A DNA stretch of 64,000 bases from Bosea sp. 124 (GCF_003046175.1 NZ_PZZM01000001.1:4481001-4545000), one strand, 5' to 3'. Numbered from the stretch's first letter, positions 1-8,594 are shown. The notes: generated by a model not told the origin, from the sequence alone. Made by a program: numbers and translations.

Positions 1-613
1 CGCGGATCGCGCGCAGCGACAGGCCGAACGGCGAATTCGTCACCCGCCGTGCGACCAGGAACAGCAGGAACAGCACGCAGAGCGAATAGAGATAGGCGGT
101 GCGGCCGAAGATATCGAACGCGAACAGGCCGAGCACCGGCGCCATCACGATTCCCTGCAGGCCGTCGGCGCCGCCGGTGAGCGAGCCGAATGAGTTCGCC
201 AGCTCATAGAGGATGAGCGCGACGCCGAGCGTGATCATCAGCCGGGTGAGATCGGTGCCGCGCAGCACGAGCGGGCTGGTAACGAGGCCGAGCAGCCCCG
301 CCGCGCCCATGCCGATGGCGAGCCCGGCCAGCGGGTCGGCCGTGACATGCTTTGCCGCAAGGCCGGCCGCATAGGCGCCCATGCCGAGGAAGGCGGCGTG
401 CCCGAGCGAGACGATGCCGGCATAGCCGAGGATCAGGTCGAGCGAGAGCGCGAAGAGCGCGAGGATCGCGATCTCGTTGAGCAGCAGCAGGTTGCGCGGG
501 AACAGCAGGAACGCCGCGAAGGCCACGAGCCAGAAGGCGATCTCGGCCGGGTGCCAGCGCCGCGCGGCGAGCAGCGAATAACGGACGGGTGTCTCCAGGG
601 CAGGCGCCGTCAT
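1..613 (-). CDS. livM: Branched-chain-type ABC transporter permease LivM (3' part missing at window edge)
   Basis: Inner-membrane permease of a Liv-family (HAAT) importer, expected to pair with the LivH just upstream. The ATG at 611-613 overlaps the LivH stop in an ATGA junction, which fixes the start. About 204 codons are visible and the frame stays open to base 1, so the C-terminus lies outside the window. After a short cytoplasmic N-terminus there are several hydrophobic segments and the family hallmark LILGYAGIVSLGHAAFLGMG near residues 65-85, typical of LivM. Genes for the two ATPases (livG, livF) are probably the next ones beyond the left edge. Because it follows the gallate-type genes and their binding protein on the same strand, it most likely imports an aromatic acid or a related carboxylate rather than leucine; that substrate is inference. 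Confidence 0.9.
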   Translation of the reverse strand, partial: MTAPALETPVRYSLLAARRWHPAEIAFWLVAFAAFLLFPRNLLLLNEIAILALFALSLDLILGYAGIVSLGHAAFLGMGAYAAGLAAKHVTADPLAGLAIGMGAAGLLGLVTSPLVLRGTDLTRLMITLGVALILYELANSFGSLTGGADGLQGIVMAPVLGLFAFDIFGRTAYLYSLCVLFLLFLVARRVTNSPFGLSLRAIR

Positions 614-1467
614 GTCCGCGCCCTTGCGAAGAGCCCGTGCGGCCGGGTGATCAGGAGCGCCACCATCAAGGCGTAGATGATGAAGGCGCCGACCTGCGGA
701 ACGAGATATTTGCCGACGACGTCGGCGACGCCAAGCAGCATCGCGGCAAAGAACGGCCCGGTGATGCTGGAGGTGCCGCCGACCGTGACGACGATCAGGA
801 AGTAGATCATGAATTTCAACGGAAAGGTCGGGTCGAGGCCCATGAGTTCGATGCCGAGCGCGCCGCCGAGCCCGGCGAGACCGGAGCCCAGCGCGAAGGT
901 TAGCGCAAAGAGCCGGCTGACCGGGATGCCGAGCCCGCGCGCGACGCGGGCATCGTCGACCGCGGCGCGCAGCCGGCTGCCGAAGCGGGTCCGGGTGAAG
1001 CCCCATTGCAGCGAGACCGCCAGCACACCGCAGACGGCGATGACGAAGAGGCGGTAGCGGCCGATGCCGATGCCCGCCACCTCGAAACGCCCCTGAAGCC
1101 AGGCCGGCAGCCGGATGAACTGCTGGGTCGATCCCATCAGCCAGTCCGTCCCCGCGACCGCCATGAAGACCAGCCCGATCGAGAACATCACCTGGTCGAG
1201 ATGGCTCTTGGCGTACATCGGCCGGTAGATCAGCCGCTCCAGCACGATCCCGACAAGCGCCGCCGCAAGGAAGGCGACCGGCAGGCTCGCGAGGAAGGGC
1301 AGGCCGAGCCGCTGCATCGCGGCCACTGCGACGTAGCCACCGAGCATCGCGAAGGCGCCGTGGGCGAGGTTGACGAAATTCATCAACCCCATCGTCACGG
1401 ACAGCCCGCAGCCGAGGACGAAGAGCACCATGCCATAGGCGATGCCGTCGAACAGAATGGTCAGCAT
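610..1467 (-). CDS. livH: Branched-chain-type ABC transporter permease LivH
   Basis: 285-residue inner-membrane permease, the normal length for LivH. It starts MLTILFDGIAYGMVLFVLGC and has the family motif GLMNFVNLAHGAFAMLGGY near residues 27-45, followed by alternating hydrophobic segments and a C-terminal GLFARART tail of the usual LivH type (GLFG-R). The stop overlaps the livM start by 4 bp, so the two permeases are translationally coupled. It lies 31 bp after the binding-protein gene and belongs to the same minus-strand unit as galDBC. It should form the heterodimeric channel with LivM, powered by ATPases not present in the window. Family assignment is firm; substrate is unknown. Confidence 0.92.
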   Translation of the reverse strand: MLTILFDGIAYGMVLFVLGCGLSVTMGLMNFVNLAHGAFAMLGGYVAVAAMQRLGLPFLASLPVAFLAAALVGIVLERLIYRPMYAKSHLDQVMFSIGLVFMAVAGTDWLMGSTQQFIRLPAWLQGRFEVAGIGIGRYRLFVIAVCGVLAVSLQWGFTRTRFGSRLRAAVDDARVARGLGIPVSRLFALTFALGSGLAGLGGALGIELMGLDPTFPLKFMIYFLIVVTVGGTSSITGPFFAAMLLGVADVVGKYLVPQVGAFIIYALMVALLITRPHGLFARART

Positions 1468-1498
1468 GCGCCGCGATCCGGCTTGGCAGTGGCGCCGC

Positions 1499-2674
1499 TC
1501 ACTTGCGCGCCTTCACCGGATCCTTGACGTTCGGGATCGTCGCGAACTCGATATTCCTGAATTCCGAGCCGACCTTCTCCGTCTTGCGGACATAGATGTT
1601 CTGGATGATGTCGCGCGTGTCGGGATCGATCTTGATCGGTCCGCGCGGGCTTTCCCAGGCGGCGCCCTTCATCGCGGCGATCAGCTTCTCGCCGTCGGCA
1701 TCGCCCTTGGTCTCCTTCAGCGCTTCCGCGACGAGGCGCATGCCATCATAGCCGCCTACCGCCATGAAGTTCGGCCGCATTCCGGGGTTGGCCTTCTGGA
1801 AGGCCTCGACGAAGGCCTTGTTGGCCGGGCTGTCATGGGCGGCTGAATAGTGGTGCGTCGTGATCGCGCCGAGCGCGACGTCGCCGATGCCGTCGAGGAT
1901 GTCGTCATCGACCACGTCGCCGGGGCCGATCAGCTTGACGCCGGCCTTGTCGAGACCGCGCTCGACGAACTGCTTCATGAATTGCGCGCCGACGCCCGAG
2001 GGCACGAAGACGAAGAGCGCGTCCGGCTTGGCTTCGGAGACACGCTGGAGGAAGGGCGCGAAATCGGGATTGCGCAGCGGCACGCGCACGCTCTCGACCG
2101 TGCCGCCCGCCGCCTTGAATTTCGCCGCGAAGGACGTCTCGGCGTCGATGCCCGGACCGTAGTCGGTCACGACCGTGAAGACCTTCTTGATGCCGTTGGC
2201 CGCAGCCCAGTCCGCCATCGGCTCGGAGGCCTGCGGCAGGGTGAAGGAGGTTCTCGCGATAAAGGGCGAGGCCTCGGTGATCGTGGCGGTCGCTGCCGCC
2301 ATGACGATCTGCGGCACCTTGGCTTGCGTCGCGATCGGTGCCGTCGCCATGGCGAGCGGGGTCAGGCCGAATCCGGCGAGCACCGCGACCTTGTCGTTGA
2401 CCACCAGTTCCTGCGCGATGCGGCGGGTGGCGTCGGCGTTGCCGGCGTCGTCCTTGAGGATGACCTCAAGCTTGCGTCCGCCATGGACGGCGCCTTCCTT
2501 GGCCAGGAAGAGTTTCACCGCCGCGTCGATCTGCCGGCCGGTCGAGGCGAAGGGCCCCGTCATCGGCAGGATCAGGCCGATCTTGACCGGCTCCTGCGCC
2601 AGCGCCGCGCCCCCGGCCGAAGCCGCCAGCGTGAGGCCGAGAATTCCACTCAGAACTGTCCTGCGATGCGTCAT
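1499..2674 (-). CDS. Periplasmic substrate-binding protein, Liv/HAAT type
   Basis: 391-residue type I periplasmic binding protein (Peripla_BP_6 / LivK-like). A cleavable signal peptide covers about residues 1-26, with an HRR near the start and an ALA-Q cleavage site. The mature protein opens with the family pattern VKIGLILPMTGPFASTGRQ, and later has the lobe motifs GGYDGMRLVAEAL and an SPRGPIKIDPDTRD segment near the C-terminus typical of these proteins. A good Shine-Dalgarno (GGGAGGA) precedes the ATG. It sits 56 bp after galC and 31 bp before livH, so it supplies ligand to LivHM. By context the ligand is probably gallate, protocatechuate or a similar aromatic acid, but no residue seen here proves it. 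Confidence 0.9.
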   Translation of the reverse strand: MTHRRTVLSGILGLTLAASAGGAALAQEPVKIGLILPMTGPFASTGRQIDAAVKLFLAKEGAVHGGRKLEVILKDDAGNADATRRIAQELVVNDKVAVLAGFGLTPLAMATAPIATQAKVPQIVMAAATATITEASPFIARTSFTLPQASEPMADWAAANGIKKVFTVVTDYGPGIDAETSFAAKFKAAGGTVESVRVPLRNPDFAPFLQRVSEAKPDALFVFVPSGVGAQFMKQFVERGLDKAGVKLIGPGDVVDDDILDGIGDVALGAITTHHYSAAHDSPANKAFVEAFQKANPGMRPNFMAVGGYDGMRLVAEALKETKGDADGEKLIAAMKGAAWESPRGPIKIDPDTRDIIQNIYVRKTEKVGSEFRNIEFATIPNVKDPVKARK

Positions 2675-2730
2675 GTCTTCAATCCTCCCGAAAGTCTTGC
2701 CGGATCCCCTTGGCGGGGCTTTGCTTCTGG

Positions 2731-3414
2731 TTATTCGTCGTCGCGGTAGACGAGGCCCGCCTTGGTGAGGCCTTCGCGCATAGCGTACATGTCCAGCCCG
2801 AGTTCGCCAGAGGCGAGACGGCGTCGCTTCTCCCCTTCGTTCGCCTCACGCTCGCGGCCGGCCTCGGCCACGGCTTCGGCGTCGAGACGCGGCACGACCA
2901 CGATGCCGTCATCGTCGGCGACGATCACGTCGCCCGGATGGACGAGGGCACCGGCGCAGACCACCGGCACATTGACCGACCCTGGCGTCGCCTTGACCGT
3001 GCCCTTGGCCGAGATCGCGCGCGACCAGACCGGAAAGCCCATCTGCGTCAGGATGCGCACATCGCGCACGCCGGCATCGATGACGAGGCCGACCCCGCCG
3101 CGCGCCTTGAGCGAGGTCGCGAGGAGGTCGCCGAACATGCCGTCGGTGTTGTCGGTCGTGCAGGCGACAACAAGCACGTCGCCCGGTTGCACCTGCTCGA
3201 TCGCGACATGGATCATCCAGTTGTCGCCGGGCTGGGCAAGCACGGTCACGGCGCCGCCGGCGATCTGCGCGCCGGCATAGATCGGCCGCATGTAAGGCTT
3301 CATCAGCCCGCTGCGCCCCATCGCCTCATGCGTGGTCGAGACGCCGAACTCCGCGAGAGCGGCCATCGCGGCGGCCGGCGCGCGCTTCTTCGTGCGGATG
3401 ACGACGGGGGTCAT
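2731..3414 (-). CDS. galC: 4-carboxy-4-hydroxy-2-oxoadipate aldolase / oxaloacetate decarboxylase (RraA/HMG-aldolase family)
   Basis: 227 residues, the usual size of GalC/LigK. Known family role: cleaves 4-carboxy-4-hydroxy-2-oxoadipate to pyruvate and oxaloacetate, and can decarboxylate oxaloacetate; divalent-metal dependent and cytoplasmic. The RraA-fold signature is visible: [13 protein letters not shown] at 95-107 and DAGVRD at 113-118, holding the Arg117 and Asp118 that bind substrate and metal in this family. The frame is open far upstream, but the true start is the ATG at 3412-3414, where the protein becomes RraA-like and overlaps the galB stop by 4 bp (ATGA). Order galD-galB-galC matches consecutive reaction steps (tautomerase, hydratase, aldolase), which strongly supports the assignment over a plain RraA ribonuclease regulator. 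Confidence 0.87.
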   Translation of the reverse strand: MTPVVIRTKKRAPAAAMAALAEFGVSTTHEAMGRSGLMKPYMRPIYAGAQIAGGAVTVLAQPGDNWMIHVAIEQVQPGDVLVVACTTDNTDGMFGDLLATSLKARGGVGLVIDAGVRDVRILTQMGFPVWSRAISAKGTVKATPGSVNVPVVCAGALVHPGDVIVADDDGIVVVPRLDAEAVAEAGREREANEGEKRRRLASGELGLDMYAMREGLTKAGLVYRDDE

Positions 3415-4136
3415 GCCAGCATCTCCAGCGCTTCGGGGAAGAGGCGCTGATAGGCCTCGCCATAGGTCATCGGCTTGCCGGAGTTCCGCCCCCCCTGCAT
3501 GCCGCGGTTGAGGGCGACGCGGGTGTAGTATTCCCAGAGATGCTTCTGCGCGGCGAGGATCTCGAAGGCCTTGCGCTTCACCTCCCAGACCTCGTCGATG
3601 TTGAGGATGACGTTGGGCTTGAAGTTGCACTGCTCGGGCTGGTGCGGCTCGAACAGGAAGACCGGCGGGGCGGGATAGGCGCGCTCCGGATCGGGCTTGT
3701 GGCCCGCCGCCTGCGCGATGATGCGCGCCTCCTGCGCGAAGCGCGCCGCCTCGGGGTGGTCGACATTGTAGGGGTCTTCGAGCGCATGCGTCAGCACGAA
3801 GCGCGGACTGAGTTCGTGGAAGATGTCGATGGTGCGGTCGAGCATTCCGGACGTCGTCCGCAACGGATAGTCGCCGGCATCCATGAATTCGATCTCGGCG
3901 CCGAGAAGCGCGGCCGCCTGCTCCGCTTCTTCGCGGCGTTGCGCCTTGACGTCCTCCATCCGGACGCCGGCTTTCTTCCAGGCGAACTGGCTTTCGCCAC
4001 GCTCGCCATAGGACAGGCAGAGGATCTTCACGCGCAGGCCGCGCTTCGCATGCAGCGCGATGGCACCGCCGGCACGCCAGACGAAATCGCCCGGATGCGC
4101 CGTGATCACCAGACCCGTCTTCGGCAAGCTCGTCAT
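3411..4136 (-). CDS. galB: 4-oxalomesaconate hydratase, PIG-L deacetylase fold
   Basis: 241 residues. GalB of Pseudomonas putida is a zinc hydratase built on the PIG-L/LmbE fold that adds water to 4-oxalomesaconate (enol form) to give 4-carboxy-4-hydroxy-2-oxoadipate. Here the N-terminal metal motif is [13 protein letters not shown] (His14, Asp17), a variant of the AHPDDE of ordinary LmbE deacetylases, and is followed by LSYGERGES near residues 42-50, both characteristic of the GalB branch. It sits 27 bp after galD and overlaps galC by 4 bp, so it lies exactly between the enzymes making its substrate and using its product. An N-acetyl-sugar deacetylase is the alternative for the fold but is unlikely in this company. 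Confidence 0.87.
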   Translation of the reverse strand: MTSLPKTGLVITAHPGDFVWRAGGAIALHAKRGLRVKILCLSYGERGESQFAWKKAGVRMEDVKAQRREEAEQAAALLGAEIEFMDAGDYPLRTTSGMLDRTIDIFHELSPRFVLTHALEDPYNVDHPEAARFAQEARIIAQAAGHKPDPERAYPAPPVFLFEPHQPEQCNFKPNVILNIDEVWEVKRKAFEILAAQKHLWEYYTRVALNRGMQGGRNSGKPMTYGEAYQRLFPEALEMLA

Positions 4137-4163
4137 CGACGCCCGGTCCTCTCACTCGTCATG

Positions 4164-5282
4164 TCATTCGGCCGCATGGCGGATGCCGTCCGCATGCGCC
4201 GCCATGACGCTGGCCGGCACGAAGGCGCGGCCCTCCATCAGGATGCGCGCCGTGCGCAGCAGCCCGGCTCGTTCGACCACTGGCTGCCCGGCTGTCCCGC
4301 CGACCGTCAGCGTCACGGTGAACTCTCCCGTCGGATGCTCCACCGAGAGCGAACGCTCGCGGCCCTGCGGCATCACGGCGACAGAGGCCGCCGGCGAACC
4401 GGGGAGCGCCGCCGCCGTCGCCACCGTCACCGCCGCGAAGACTCCGATCGAGGCATGGCATTCATGCGGGATGAAGCTGCGCGTCGCGATCGACCCGCCT
4501 GCAACCGGGGGGGCTACGAGCGCGATCTTGGGCACGACCTTCGTCGAGACGTCGCCGAGATGCATCAGGGGCCCGGCCGCGAGGCGGATGCGTTCAAGGC
4601 GCGCCTTGAGCTCGGTGTCCTTGTCGAGTTGCTCGCGCGGCTCGTAGCCGGTGCGCCCGACATCGACCGCCCGCATCACGATCACCGGCATGCCGTTGTC
4701 GATCAGCGTGCAGGGCACGCCCTCGATTTCGTCGACGACGTTGCCGGTCGGCAGCAGCGCCCCGCAGACCGAGCCCTCGGCATCGAGAAAGCCGATGTCG
4801 ATCGGCGCGGAGGTGCCCGGCACGCCGTCGATCCGGGCATCGCCCTCGGCGCTGGCCTCGCCATCCGGCGTGTCCATCGTCAGGTCGGCGATGGTGCCGG
4901 TGTTGATGGTGCGGACCCTGATCGTCGTGCGCGCTCCATTGGCCCGCACGAGACCGCGTGCCAGCGCAAAGGCGCCGATGCCGGCGAGGATGTTGCCGCA
5001 GTTCGGCGTCGTGTCGACGCTTGCTGTCTCGACGCCGACCTGCGCGAACAGGAAATCGATATCGCAGCCCGGCTCTCTCGACGGCGAGACGATCGCGACC
5101 TTGCTGGTCAAGGGATGGGCGCCGCCGAGCCCGTCGACCTGCCGCCTGTCGGGAGAACCCATCACTGCGAGCAGGAAGGCATCGCGCGCGGCGACATCCG
5201 CCGGCAGATCGTCGCGCAGGAAATAGGCGCCCTTGGAGGTGCCTCCTCGGATCAGCATGCAGGGAACGGCGATCTGGCTCAT
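4164..5282 (-). CDS. galD: 4-oxalomesaconate tautomerase, PrpF family
   Basis: 372 residues, PrpF/diaminopimelate-epimerase-like fold. GalD isomerises the keto and enol forms of 4-oxalomesaconate in gallate degradation. Visible features: the N-terminal RGGTSKGAYFL motif of PrpF proteins (about residues 11-21), and TTPNCGNILAGIGAFAL with the catalytic-type Cys-Gly-Asn. An HPTG motif typical of the family lies near the C-terminus. The open frame extends 58 codons upstream inside the neighbouring dehydrogenase gene, but the family begins at the ATG at 5280-5282, preceded by GGAG and 4 bp after the upstream stop. PrpF aconitate isomerase is the main alternative; the galB-galC neighbours make GalD far more likely. 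Confidence 0.85.
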   Translation of the reverse strand: MSQIAVPCMLIRGGTSKGAYFLRDDLPADVAARDAFLLAVMGSPDRRQVDGLGGAHPLTSKVAIVSPSREPGCDIDFLFAQVGVETASVDTTPNCGNILAGIGAFALARGLVRANGARTTIRVRTINTGTIADLTMDTPDGEASAEGDARIDGVPGTSAPIDIGFLDAEGSVCGALLPTGNVVDEIEGVPCTLIDNGMPVIVMRAVDVGRTGYEPREQLDKDTELKARLERIRLAAGPLMHLGDVSTKVVPKIALVAPPVAGGSIATRSFIPHECHASIGVFAAVTVATAAALPGSPAASVAVMPQGRERSLSVEHPTGEFTVTLTVGGTAGQPVVERAGLLRTARILMEGRAFVPASVMAAHADGIRHAAE

Positions 5283-5286
5283 CGCC

Positions 5287-6132
5287 TTACGCTCCGGCTG
5301 CGGGTTTGGCGCGAGCGCCGCGTTGCTGGCTGTCGGCCACGGCCGTGGCGAGACAGGGATCGAGCCCCGCGGCAGCGAGCATCTCGGCCGCTTCGCGCAT
5401 CTCGGCCGCCCTTCGCACGCCATGGGTGGCGACGCGCTCGCGCATGTCGGCAGCAAGTGCGTGGAAATCGATCGACGGGAAGGTCGCGTGCAGGCTGGCG
5501 AAGACCGGATCCTTGACGTCCCAGGCCTCGCTGGCAGCAGCGCAATCGACCATCAGCGCCTCCAGCCCCTTGATGACGATGCTGCGGCAGAGCTTCATCG
5601 CCGAGGCCCGGCCGAAGAGCTCGGAGACCGGGGTCAGATTCATGCCCATCATGTTCAGAGCCTCGGCGGCGGATTGCGCCTTCGGGCCGCCGGCCAGGAT
5701 AGAGACCTTGAGGCCGGGCTGCTTCACCGCTGCCATCACCGCGGCCTCGACATAATCGGCGCCGCTCGTCGCGATCGCCTTCGCCGCTCTCTGCTTGGTC
5801 GAAGGTGCCGCCGAGTTGACGTCGACGAACACCTGCCCGGGCTTCAGCCAGGTGGCCGCCTCGATCGCCACGGCCTCGGCGCGGTCGGCCGTGACGGCCG
5901 AGAAGATGAAGCGGGCATCGGGGCCGACCGCCTCCGGCGACGCGGCGCAATCCACGCCGATCGACCGCGCGGCCTCTTCGAGCCTGTGCCCCGCTGGGCT
6001 GCCGAACAGCAGATCATAGGCGCGTATACCCGCCGCGCCGTTGGCCAGCAGCCCGCGTGCGAAGGTCTGCCCGACCTCGCCAAATCCGATGAATGCGATC
6101 GTCGCCGGTGCAAAACCAGCCATCGTCGCCAC
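5287..6132 (-). CDS. NAD(P)-binding 6-phosphogluconate/3-hydroxyisobutyrate dehydrogenase-like protein with DUF1932 C-terminus
   Basis: 281 residues. N-terminal Rossmann domain with the dinucleotide motif FIGFGEVGQTFARGL at about 14-28, then VFVDVNSAAPSTKQ in the place of the usual substrate-proximal Ser/Asn region of beta-hydroxyacid dehydrogenases. It ends in an all-helical C-terminal domain of the DUF1932 type (MKLCRSIVIKGLEALMVDC, with the conserved Lys). The reaction is not known for this branch. It is the first structural gene after the LysR gene, and galD follows 4 bp downstream, so it should act on an intermediate or side product of the same pathway, perhaps a hydroxy-acid/2-oxo-acid pair. 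It is not the Gfo/Idh-type LigC dehydrogenase of the protocatechuate 4,5-pathway. Substrate and cofactor preference are open. Confidence 0.75.
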   Translation of the reverse strand: MATMAGFAPATIAFIGFGEVGQTFARGLLANGAAGIRAYDLLFGSPAGHRLEEAARSIGVDCAASPEAVGPDARFIFSAVTADRAEAVAIEAATWLKPGQVFVDVNSAAPSTKQRAAKAIATSGADYVEAAVMAAVKQPGLKVSILAGGPKAQSAAEALNMMGMNLTPVSELFGRASAMKLCRSIVIKGLEALMVDCAAASEAWDVKDPVFASLHATFPSIDFHALAADMRERVATHGVRRAAEMREAAEMLAAAGLDPCLATAVADSQQRGARAKPAAGA

Positions 6133-6214
6133 TCCTTGTGCGTTTCTTCCCGCAGCAAGGGTGGGGCAGGCTCATTCCGCCATCAAATGATAAGAATGCA
6201 GCGATTGATTAGTT
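6133..6214 (-). promoter_or_regulatory. Gap between lysR and the gal genes, possible internal promoter
   Basis: 82 bp between the LysR stop and the first structural gene. The lysR-proximal half (about 6182-6222) is clearly more AT-rich than its surroundings and includes the short dyad ATCAAATGAT at 6182-6191. Such a break in an otherwise tightly packed unit suggests a regulated promoter or LysR site for the gal genes here. No convincing -35/-10 pair was found, so this is a weak call. Confidence 0.3.
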
Positions 6215-7129
6215 TCATTCATCTCGTCGCGGCGAGACGCTGCGCTTCAACGCCTGGCTCAGAAGCGACAGCAGATCCCGCGTCACCGGGCGCAACGGCA
6301 CGGTCTTGCGGGTGATGATGCCGAGCGTGCGCGACACCGCCGGTGACCGCAGCGGAATGGCGACAAGGTCGACGGCGTCGACGACATCGAGCGCGAGCTG
6401 GGGCACGATCGCGTAGCCGATGCGCGAGCGCACGAGGCCGACCGCCGTCACGACGCGCTGAACCTCGTAGCGCCACGTCAACGCCTCGCGCCTGGCACCG
6501 AGGGCATCATCGATCAGGATGCGGTTGCCGGTCTCGGCGCTGACGCGCACGAGCGGTTCGCCTTGCAACTGCGCCCATGTCAGCGATGTCGCATGCGCGA
6601 GTGGCATGCTGCGATGGCTGACCAGCACGAAGGGTTCCTTGACGACCGGCTTGAGTTCGAGATCCCAGCGGTTGGCCGCGACGATGGTGACCCCGAATTC
6701 GGCCTCGCCCGACTGGACCTTGTCTGCGATCTCGGACGCCGAATTGTCATGAATCCGGACACCGACGCCGGGGTGTCGCCCGGCGAAGGCGGCGATCACG
6801 GCCGGCATGCAGTGCACGGCGATCGTCGGCAAGCATCCGAGTGAAACCTGCTCCTCGCCGGCGCGCACATCGACCCTGACCTCGTCGAGGGCCGATCCAA
6901 GATCCTCGAAAATGCGGCGCGCCCGAGGCAGCAGGGTCGTGCCGGCGGCTGTCAGCGAGACCTGACGGGTCGTGCGCAGGAAGAGGGGGGTGCCGAGCGA
7001 TTCCTCCAGCTTGCGGACGCGGTGACTGAGCGCTGTCTGGGACAGGTTGAGATGGGAGGCCGCAGCCCGAAAACTGCCGCGTTCCGCAATACTGATAAAG
7101 GCTTGCAAGCCGAGGACGTCCACGCGCAT
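6215..7129 (-). CDS. LysR-family transcriptional regulator (gal cluster)
   Basis: 304 residues, normal LysR length. The N-terminal winged helix-turn-helix covers residues 1-60 (FISIAERGSFRAAASHLNLS, then LSHRVRKLEESLGTPLF), and the C-terminal effector-binding domain starts near residue 90. It is transcribed in the same direction as the gal genes, 82 bp upstream of them, and heads the unit. It most likely senses gallate, protocatechuate or a cleavage product and activates the operon. A 22-bp palindrome lies just upstream of its start codon (7144-7165), a good candidate for autoregulation. It is also divergent from the PotD-like gene at 7460, but 330 bp separate them and that importer looks functionally separate. 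Confidence 0.85.
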   Translation of the reverse strand: MRVDVLGLQAFISIAERGSFRAAASHLNLSQTALSHRVRKLEESLGTPLFLRTTRQVSLTAAGTTLLPRARRIFEDLGSALDEVRVDVRAGEEQVSLGCLPTIAVHCMPAVIAAFAGRHPGVGVRIHDNSASEIADKVQSGEAEFGVTIVAANRWDLELKPVVKEPFVLVSHRSMPLAHATSLTWAQLQGEPLVRVSAETGNRILIDDALGARREALTWRYEVQRVVTAVGLVRSRIGYAIVPQLALDVVDAVDLVAIPLRSPAVSRTLGIITRKTVPLRPVTRDLLSLLSQALKRSVSPRRDE

Positions 7130-7459
7130 CGCTTACGGTAACGTCTCGCATGGCCAAATGCGAGAGCGGCGACACGCCGATCAGCGTGTCCTGGCGTGGA
7201 GAAACCGGCCCGGTCGCCATACGGGTCGCCTTCGGGCCGGCGTTCGATCCGGAAAGGTGCACGCATGGCTGGCGCGACGAAGGCGGGAGCGTGGCGTCCA
7301 GGCCCGCGCCCGCGCAACTTCTGACCGGAATTGGCGCCTGCGCTTCAATAAGATTCTCGTAGCGCAAGGCTGCAAAGCCGGCTCCAATGAAGCCAATGAT
7401 GGTCCACTCTTCGCAAGGGGCGGAGATGGCCAATCAGCCGTAAATGCGGGGAGAAGACC
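7130..7459. promoter_or_regulatory. Divergent intergenic region with a 22-bp palindrome
   Basis: 330 bp between lysR (minus) and the PotD-like gene (plus). At 7144-7165 there is a perfect inverted repeat, TCTCGCAT - 6 bp - ATGCGAGA, centred about 25 bp upstream of the lysR start codon; position and form suit a LysR-type operator. A strong Shine-Dalgarno (GGGGAG, 7448-7453) precedes the ATG at 7460. Short open frames across this stretch have no recognisable protein features, so I treat it as non-coding. Confidence 0.5.
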
Positions 7460-8512
7460 ATGACGTCGCTGAAATCCATCATCGCCACATCGGCACTCGC
7501 GGCGGGCCTCGCGGTCGCCGGCATGGGCGCTGCGGCCGCGCGCGACCTCACCGTCGTGTCCTGGGGCGGCAACTACCAGGACGCCCAGCGCAAGATCTAT
7601 TTCAAGCCGTTTTCGGACAAGGCCGGCAAGCCGGTGCTCGACGAGTCCTGGGATGGCGGCATCGGCGTCATCCAGGCCAAGGTGAAGGCTGGCACGCCGA
7701 ACTGGGATGCGGTGCAGGTCGAGGCCGACGAGCTGGCGATCGGCTGTGCCGATGGTCTCTACGAAAAACTCGACTGGCCCAAGCTCGGCGGCAAGGACAA
7801 GTTCCTGGCGAGCGCCGTGAGCGATTGCGGCGTCGGCGCGATCGTCTGGTCGACGCTGCTGTCCTATGATTCCGAAAAGCTGAAGACGGCGCCGACCTCC
7901 TGGGCCGATTTCTGGGACACCAAGGCATTCCCGGGCAAGCGCGGCCTGCGTCGCGGCCCGAAATACGCGCTCGAGTTCGCGCTGATGGCGGACGGCGTCG
8001 CGCCGAAGGACGTCTACAAGGTGCTGCGCGACAAGGGCGGCGTCGATCGCGCCTTCAAAAAGCTGGATGAGCTCAAGGCCGACATCGTCTGGTGGGAATC
8101 CGGCGCCCAGCCGCTGCAGCTGCTCAAATCCGGCCAGGTCGTGATGACGGCGGCCTATAACGGCCGCATCAGCGGCATCAACAAGACCGAGGGCACCAAG
8201 TTCAAGGTCGTCTGGCCCGGCAGCATCTACGCCGTCGATAGCTGGGTGATCCTGAAGGGCAGCCCGAACAAGGACCAAGCGATGGACTTCATCACCTTCG
8301 CCAGCCTGCCGGAGAACCAGTCCAAGCTGCCGCAGGACATCGCCTACGGCCTGCCGAGCAAGGCCGCTGCCGCCGCCGTCCCGGCCGATCTCGCCGCCGA
8401 CCTGCCGACCGCGCCGCAGAACCTCGAAAACGCGATCGCGATCGATGTCGACTTCTGGAACGACAACATCGAGGACCTGACCAAGCGCTTCAACGCCTGG
8501 GTCGGCAAGTAA
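7460..8512 (+). CDS. PotD/PotF-like periplasmic substrate-binding protein
   Basis: 350 residues; extracellular solute-binding protein family of polyamine/spermidine importers. A signal peptide spans about residues 1-27 (AAGLAVAGMGAAAA-RD). The mature N-terminus LTVVSWGGNYQDAQRK and the later GIGVIQAKVKAGTPNWDAVQVE and WWESGAQPLQLLKSGQVVM segments are typical of PotD-like proteins that bind small cationic or amino compounds. It is the first gene of a unit with an ATPase and two permeases. The last codons and stop lie in the first copy of a 17-bp tandem repeat (8498-8565). Ligand not determinable; an amino acid or peptide-derived amine is plausible given the aminotransferase and peptidase downstream. 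Confidence 0.88.
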   Translation: MTSLKSIIATSALAAGLAVAGMGAAAARDLTVVSWGGNYQDAQRKIYFKPFSDKAGKPVLDESWDGGIGVIQAKVKAGTPNWDAVQVEADELAIGCADGLYEKLDWPKLGGKDKFLASAVSDCGVGAIVWSTLLSYDSEKLKTAPTSWADFWDTKAFPGKRGLRRGPKYALEFALMADGVAPKDVYKVLRDKGGVDRAFKKLDELKADIVWWESGAQPLQLLKSGQVVMTAAYNGRISGINKTEGTKFKVVWPGSIYAVDSWVILKGSPNKDQAMDFITFASLPENQSKLPQDIAYGLPSKAAAAAVPADLAADLPTAPQNLENAIAIDVDFWNDNIEDLTKRFNAWVGK

Positions 8513-8565
8513 CATGGGTCGGCAAGTGAGCTGGGTCGGCAAGTAAGCCGGGTCGGCAACTAACC
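8498..8565 (+). repeat. Four tandem 17-bp copies of the gene end, each carrying a stop-like triplet
   Basis: Units at 8498-8514, 8515-8531, 8532-8548 and 8549-8565 follow the pattern YGGGTCGGCAAGTRANC. The first unit encodes the final Trp-Val-Gly-Lys-stop of the binding protein; units 2-4 lie past the stop. Copies 2 and 3 differ from copy 1 at two or three bases, and copy 4 at a few more. The simplest origin is replication slippage at the gene end. Confidence 0.9.
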
Positions 8566-8594
8566 GGCAACGCTGCGCCACTGCGCATGCCAAA

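Noticed and set aside
7150..7362. Possible 70-residue gene in the lysR-potD spacer
   Set aside because: Starts inside the palindrome, no ribosome site, no domain.
8498..8565. Tandem repeat as a CRISPR array or regulatory iteron
   Set aside because: Units are contiguous with no spacers, and the first copy is coding sequence.
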